A stretch of DNA of 64,000 nucleotides from PCRC01 sp040384665 (GTDB lineage Bacteria > Pseudomonadota > Gammaproteobacteria > Burkholderiales > Burkholderiaceae_C), in assembly GCA_040384665.1 (NCBI GenBank), contig JAZKIY010000011.1:186001-250000 (forward strand), read 5' to 3'. The stretch's first letter is position 1. Each line of letters begins with the position of its first letter. Positions 61,387 through 64,000 of the stretch are shown here, piece by piece. Below the pieces are notes generated by a model that made no database searches, was not told the DNA's origin, and worked only from the letters and a program-made list of their open reading frames with translations. Position numbers and translations under genes: made by a program.

Positions 61387-62673
61387 TCATGGCGATGCCG
61401 AGGCCCGCAGGCGGTTCACGTCCAGTTCAGTCACCGCGCCCGCCTGGTTGCCCCAGGCGCTGCGCAGGTGGGTCAGCACGGCCGCCACCTCGCGGTCGGT
61501 CAGCACCAGCATGTAGGGTGGCATGCCGTAGGGGCGCGGGTGGCCTTCGGTGGCCGGCGCGTAGCCGCCTTTCAGCACCACCTGCACCAGGTTGGCGGTG
61601 TTGGCCAGGGTCACCGCGCGGTTGCCGGCCAGCGCCGGGTAGGCGTTGGGCACGCCCTGGCCGGCGTCGCCATGGCAGGCCACGCAGTGTTGTTCGTAGA
61701 CCTTGGCGCCGAGTGGTGCCAGCGGTGACGGTGCCGTGGTCACGGGTTTGGGCGCGGCCGGCACGGTGCCGGGCAGGCGCTGCAGGTAGGCCGCCATCGC
61801 GCCGAGATCGGCATCGCTCAGGTGCTGGGTGCTGTGCAACACCACTTCGGCCATCGGCCCGGCGACCGAGGCGCCCGGCGCGCTGCCGGTCTTGAGCAGC
61901 TGCACGATGTGCTGCGGCGACCAGTGGGCCACGCCAGCCTCGTGTGGCGAGGTGAGCGCCGGGGCGTACCAGTTCTGCACCGGCATCAGCCCGCCGGCCA
62001 GCGTGCGTGCGGCGTCGATGCCGCCCCAGCCGTCACGCGGGCTGTGGCAGGCGCTGCAGTGGGCCAGGCCCTGCGTCAGGTAGGCGCCGCGGTTCCAGCT
62101 CGCGGTCTGGGTGGTGTCGGGTGTGAAGCGGGCGGGCTCAAAGTACAGCGCACGCCAGACGGCGAGTGCGGCCTGCGTGTTGTAGGGAAAGCGCAGCGCG
62201 TGCGCGCGGTTGGGCTGGGGCACCGCCGGGCGGCTTTGCAGGTAGGCGTAGAGCGCGTCCGAGTCTTCGCGGGTCACCAGCGTGTAGCTGGTGTAGGGGA
62301 AGGCGGGGTAGAGCAGCCGGCCGTCTTGGCCGCGGCCGTTGTGCATCGCGCGCCAGAATTCGGCGCTGGACCAGCGGCCGATGCCGGTGGCCGCGTCGGG
62401 CGTGAGGTTGGGGCTGTAGACGGTGCCAAACGGCGTGTCGATGGGCCGGCCACCGGCGTACTCGGCACCGCCGCGCACCGTGTGGCAGGCCATGCAGTTG
62501 CCAGCGCGGGCAAGGTAGGCGCCCCGCGCAATGTCGGCGGGGTTGGTGCTGGGGCGGGCCGCTGTGGCTGCGGGCAGCGGCGCTTCGCCGCGCACGTTCA
62601 GCGCCCAGACGGCCGCACCCAGTGCAAGGCAGAGGCTTGCAAAAACCAGCACGCACACAACCAGGCGTTTCAT
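61387..62673 (-). CDS. Triheme cytochrome c (dehydrogenase cytochrome-subunit type)
   Basis: A 428-residue membrane-anchored or periplasmic cytochrome with an N-terminal hydrophobic signal/anchor (residues 1-25). Three CxxCH sites: CMACH (60-64), CSACH (206-210) and CVACH (330-334). The layout and NLTPDAATGIGRWS resemble the cytochrome subunits of membrane alcohol, gluconate or sorbosone dehydrogenases, which pass electrons to ubiquinone or an oxidase. No flavin or PQQ dehydrogenase subunit is in the window. Its ATG overlaps the stop of the upstream diheme cytochrome gene by 4 bp. Confidence 0.88.
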   Translation of the reverse strand: MKRLVVCVLVFASLCLALGAAVWALNVRGEAPLPAATAARPSTNPADIARGAYLARAGNCMACHTVRGGAEYAGGRPIDTPFGTVYSPNLTPDAATGIGRWSSAEFWRAMHNGRGQDGRLLYPAFPYTSYTLVTREDSDALYAYLQSRPAVPQPNRAHALRFPYNTQAALAVWRALYFEPARFTPDTTQTASWNRGAYLTQGLAHCSACHSPRDGWGGIDAARTLAGGLMPVQNWYAPALTSPHEAGVAHWSPQHIVQLLKTGSAPGASVAGPMAEVVLHSTQHLSDADLGAMAAYLQRLPGTVPAAPKPVTTAPSPLAPLGAKVYEQHCVACHGDAGQGVPNAYPALAGNRAVTLANTANLVQVVLKGGYAPATEGHPRPYGMPPYMLVLTDREVAAVLTHLRSAWGNQAGAVTELDVNRLRASASP

Positions 62674-63425
62674 GGCGCCCCCTTGGCCAGCGGGCCGGGC
62701 AGGGCGGGTGCGCTGCCGCAGCGCAGCGCGTCGGCGCTGGGCGCAGGCACGGCGGTGGCCGGGCGGGTGTTGGCCGGCAGCGGCTGGGCGGCCAGCCAGC
62801 TGGCCACCGCGTTCACGTCGTCGGGCGACAGCCGGTTGGCGACGGTGTGCATGCAGTCGGGCGCACGGGTGCGGCGCTGGCCGGTGCGCCAGGCGCCGAT
62901 TTGCGCGTTCACGTAGTCGCGTGGCAAGCCCAGCAGGCCGGGCACATCGGGCACCACGCCGGTGAGGCGGGCGCCATGGCAAGCCATGCAGGCGGGCAGA
63001 CGCTGTGCCGCGTCACCGCGCAGCGCGAGCTGTTCGCCGCGCTGCAGTACCGCCGGGCTGGCGGTGCTGGGCTGCGGTGGCGGGTAGGGCAGGTCCAGCG
63101 CGGCGAAATATTCGGCGATCTCTTTCAGGTAGGCCTCGCTCAGCGGGTCGATCAGGCTGGTCATCAGCCCGTACTGGCGCTGGCCGTGGCGGAAGTGCAG
63201 CAGCTGGTTGTAGAGGTAGCCGGCCGGCTTGCCGGCAATGCGCGGGTAGTAGCCATCGCTGGCAGCCCGGCCCTGCTGGCCGTGGCAGGCGGTGCAGGCC
63301 AGCGTGCGCTGGGCCATGCTGTCTTCAAAGGTCGGTGGGGCGGCCAAGGCCAGCGGGCTGGCGCCAGCCAATGCCAACAAGGCGGCCAGCCGCCAGCGTT
63401 GCAGGGGTGTTGTTGGGGTGTTCAC
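62670..63425 (-). CDS. Diheme cytochrome c (c4-like)
   Basis: A 251-residue periplasmic cytochrome with signal peptide (LAALLALAGASPLALAA) and two CxxCH sites: CTACH (44-48) and CMACH (146-150), each in its own class I domain with the usual YPRIAGKPAGYLYNQLLHFR spacing. The start is GTG at 63425 (MNTPTTPLQRW...). It is first in a two-gene unit with the triheme cytochrome and is divergent from a MocR-type regulator gene. It probably delivers electrons to or from its partner. Confidence 0.86.
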   Translation of the reverse strand: MNTPTTPLQRWRLAALLALAGASPLALAAPPTFEDSMAQRTLACTACHGQQGRAASDGYYPRIAGKPAGYLYNQLLHFRHGQRQYGLMTSLIDPLSEAYLKEIAEYFAALDLPYPPPQPSTASPAVLQRGEQLALRGDAAQRLPACMACHGARLTGVVPDVPGLLGLPRDYVNAQIGAWRTGQRRTRAPDCMHTVANRLSPDDVNAVASWLAAQPLPANTRPATAVPAPSADALRCGSAPALPGPLAKGAP

Positions 63426-63480
63426 AGGGTGATGATGCCGGCGATGGGGCACAGATGTAAGGATCAGAGGGTTTTTAAAA

Positions 63481-63523
63481 AACCGTATCAGATGAATTAA
63501 CCGTAATATTTCAAAGATCAGAT
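63481..63523. promoter_or_regulatory. AT-rich region with direct repeats before the MocR gene
   Basis: AACCGTA occurs at 63481-63487 and 63499-63505, and ATCAGAT at 63487-63493 and 63517-63523. This stretch is distinctly richer in A+T than the coding DNA around it. Paired direct repeats upstream of their own gene are typical of MocR-family operators. Confidence 0.4.
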
Positions 63524-63548
63524 TCACCTGCCAAACGGCCTTGCCCCC

Positions 63549-64000
63549 ATGAAACGCTACGAAGCATTGGCCGAGATGCTGGCCACCGACATCCGCAACG
63601 GGCGTCTGGCGGCGGGCAGCCGCTTGCCGTCGATCCGCGCCCTGACGCGCCAACACGGTGTCAGCCCCTCCACCGCGTTCGCAGCCTACTACCGGCTGGA
63701 GGAAAAAGGCCTGGTGCGGGCGCGGGAGCGTTCTGGCTACTACGTGGCCGGGCTGGGCCGACACAGTCTGGCCGAGCCGGTGCAAACCCAGCCACGCCGG
63801 CTGCCGGCGCAGGTGGACATCAGTGAACTGGTGTTTTCCGTTCTGGGCGCTGCGCAGCAGGACGACATCGTGCCGTTCGGTTCGGCCTTTCCGTCGCCCG
63901 AACTGTTCCCGTTGCCCCGGTTGGCGCGTTCGCTGGCGGCAGGGGCGCGGCAGACCCGGCCGCAGGACACGGTGGCGGGCCTGACGCAGGGCCACCCGGC
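63549..64000 (+). CDS. MocR-type regulator (GntR-winged helix plus aminotransferase-like domain), 3' end outside window
   Basis: The frame starts with ATG at 63549 and remains open to the end of the window (150 residues seen). The N-terminal winged helix reads LATDIRNGRLAAGSRLPSIR, LTRQHGVSPSTAFAAYYRLE and YYVAGLGRH. After a linker the start of a fold-type I aminotransferase domain appears (DIVPFGSAFPSPELFPLPRL, GLTQGHP), the layout of MocR/PdxR regulators that bind PLP. The target is unknown. It is divergent from the cytochrome genes. Confidence 0.85.
   Translation, partial: MKRYEALAEMLATDIRNGRLAAGSRLPSIRALTRQHGVSPSTAFAAYYRLEEKGLVRARERSGYYVAGLGRHSLAEPVQTQPRRLPAQVDISELVFSVLGAAQQDDIVPFGSAFPSPELFPLPRLARSLAAGARQTRPQDTVAGLTQGHP

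Overview
This is GC-rich, densely coding bacterial chromosome with about 63 protein genes and no rRNA, tRNA, phage, IS element or CRISPR array that I can see. Gene neighbourhoods (thrB–DUF2782–polA, mfd–serB, ispD–ispF, rsgA–phhB–M48 peptidase–orn, a BPSS1780-type membrane protein), family assignments and a dispersed intergenic repeat point to a betaproteobacterium of the order Burkholderiales, most likely family Comamonadaceae. That placement is inference, because there is no marker rRNA in the window. Both edges cut genes: a CobD/CbiB-family protein on the left and a MocR-type regulator on the right.

Layout. 1–8051: housekeeping genes (rsgA, phhB, M48 peptidase, orn, an rhlE-like helicase with a long structured leader) and two enzymes, a beta-hydroxyacid dehydrogenase and an alpha/beta hydrolase. 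8054–16177: a complete potassium-transport operon made of a small ORF, kdpF, kdpA, kdpB, kdpC, kdpD and kdpE, with a KdpE-like box and an SD-sequestering hairpin at its head. 16174–31956: DNA repair and replication (uvrD, polA), thrB, small envelope proteins, a dienelactone hydrolase, a ZIP transporter, NYN and RNase D-like nucleases, a second DEAD-box helicase and an AraC regulator. 32029–33361: a DUF4345 protein and a sterol-desaturase-family oxidase.

33407–40664 is the most distinctive region. It is an eight-gene operon encoding allophanate hydrolase (AtzF), a NitT/TauT-like ABC importer, AtzG-like, AtzE and AtzH-like proteins and a GntR regulator. Together these give the whole route from 1-carboxybiuret (or a related ureide) to ammonia and CO2, without a cyanuric acid or biuret hydrolase. 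Its promoter region holds a near-consensus sigma-54 -24/-12 element followed at once by a perfect 14-bp palindrome that suits a GntR repressor. This links the pathway to nitrogen limitation and inducer control.

40777–53897: an MgtC-like protein, a luciferase-like monooxygenase, a lipoprotein hydrolase, LysR/DUF2917, serB–mfd, ispD–ispF and an OmpR/EnvZ-type pair. 54088–59312: envelope and stress genes (SIMPL, BON, YqjK/YqjE/YqjD-like, DUF1328), two response regulators with no kinase beside them, and a lipocalin coupled to an AsmA-family gene. 61387–63425: a triheme and a diheme cytochrome c in one unit, divergent from the MocR regulator.

Two signals cut across genes. The first is a roughly 60–70-bp repeat with a palindromic right end, present in five copies. 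Copies supply start codons to the ZIP and atzE genes, the stop codon of ispF and probably the ribosome-binding site of the dehydrogenase. The second is a short motif (CTGTAGGACACG or close to it) in front of three small stress-type genes.
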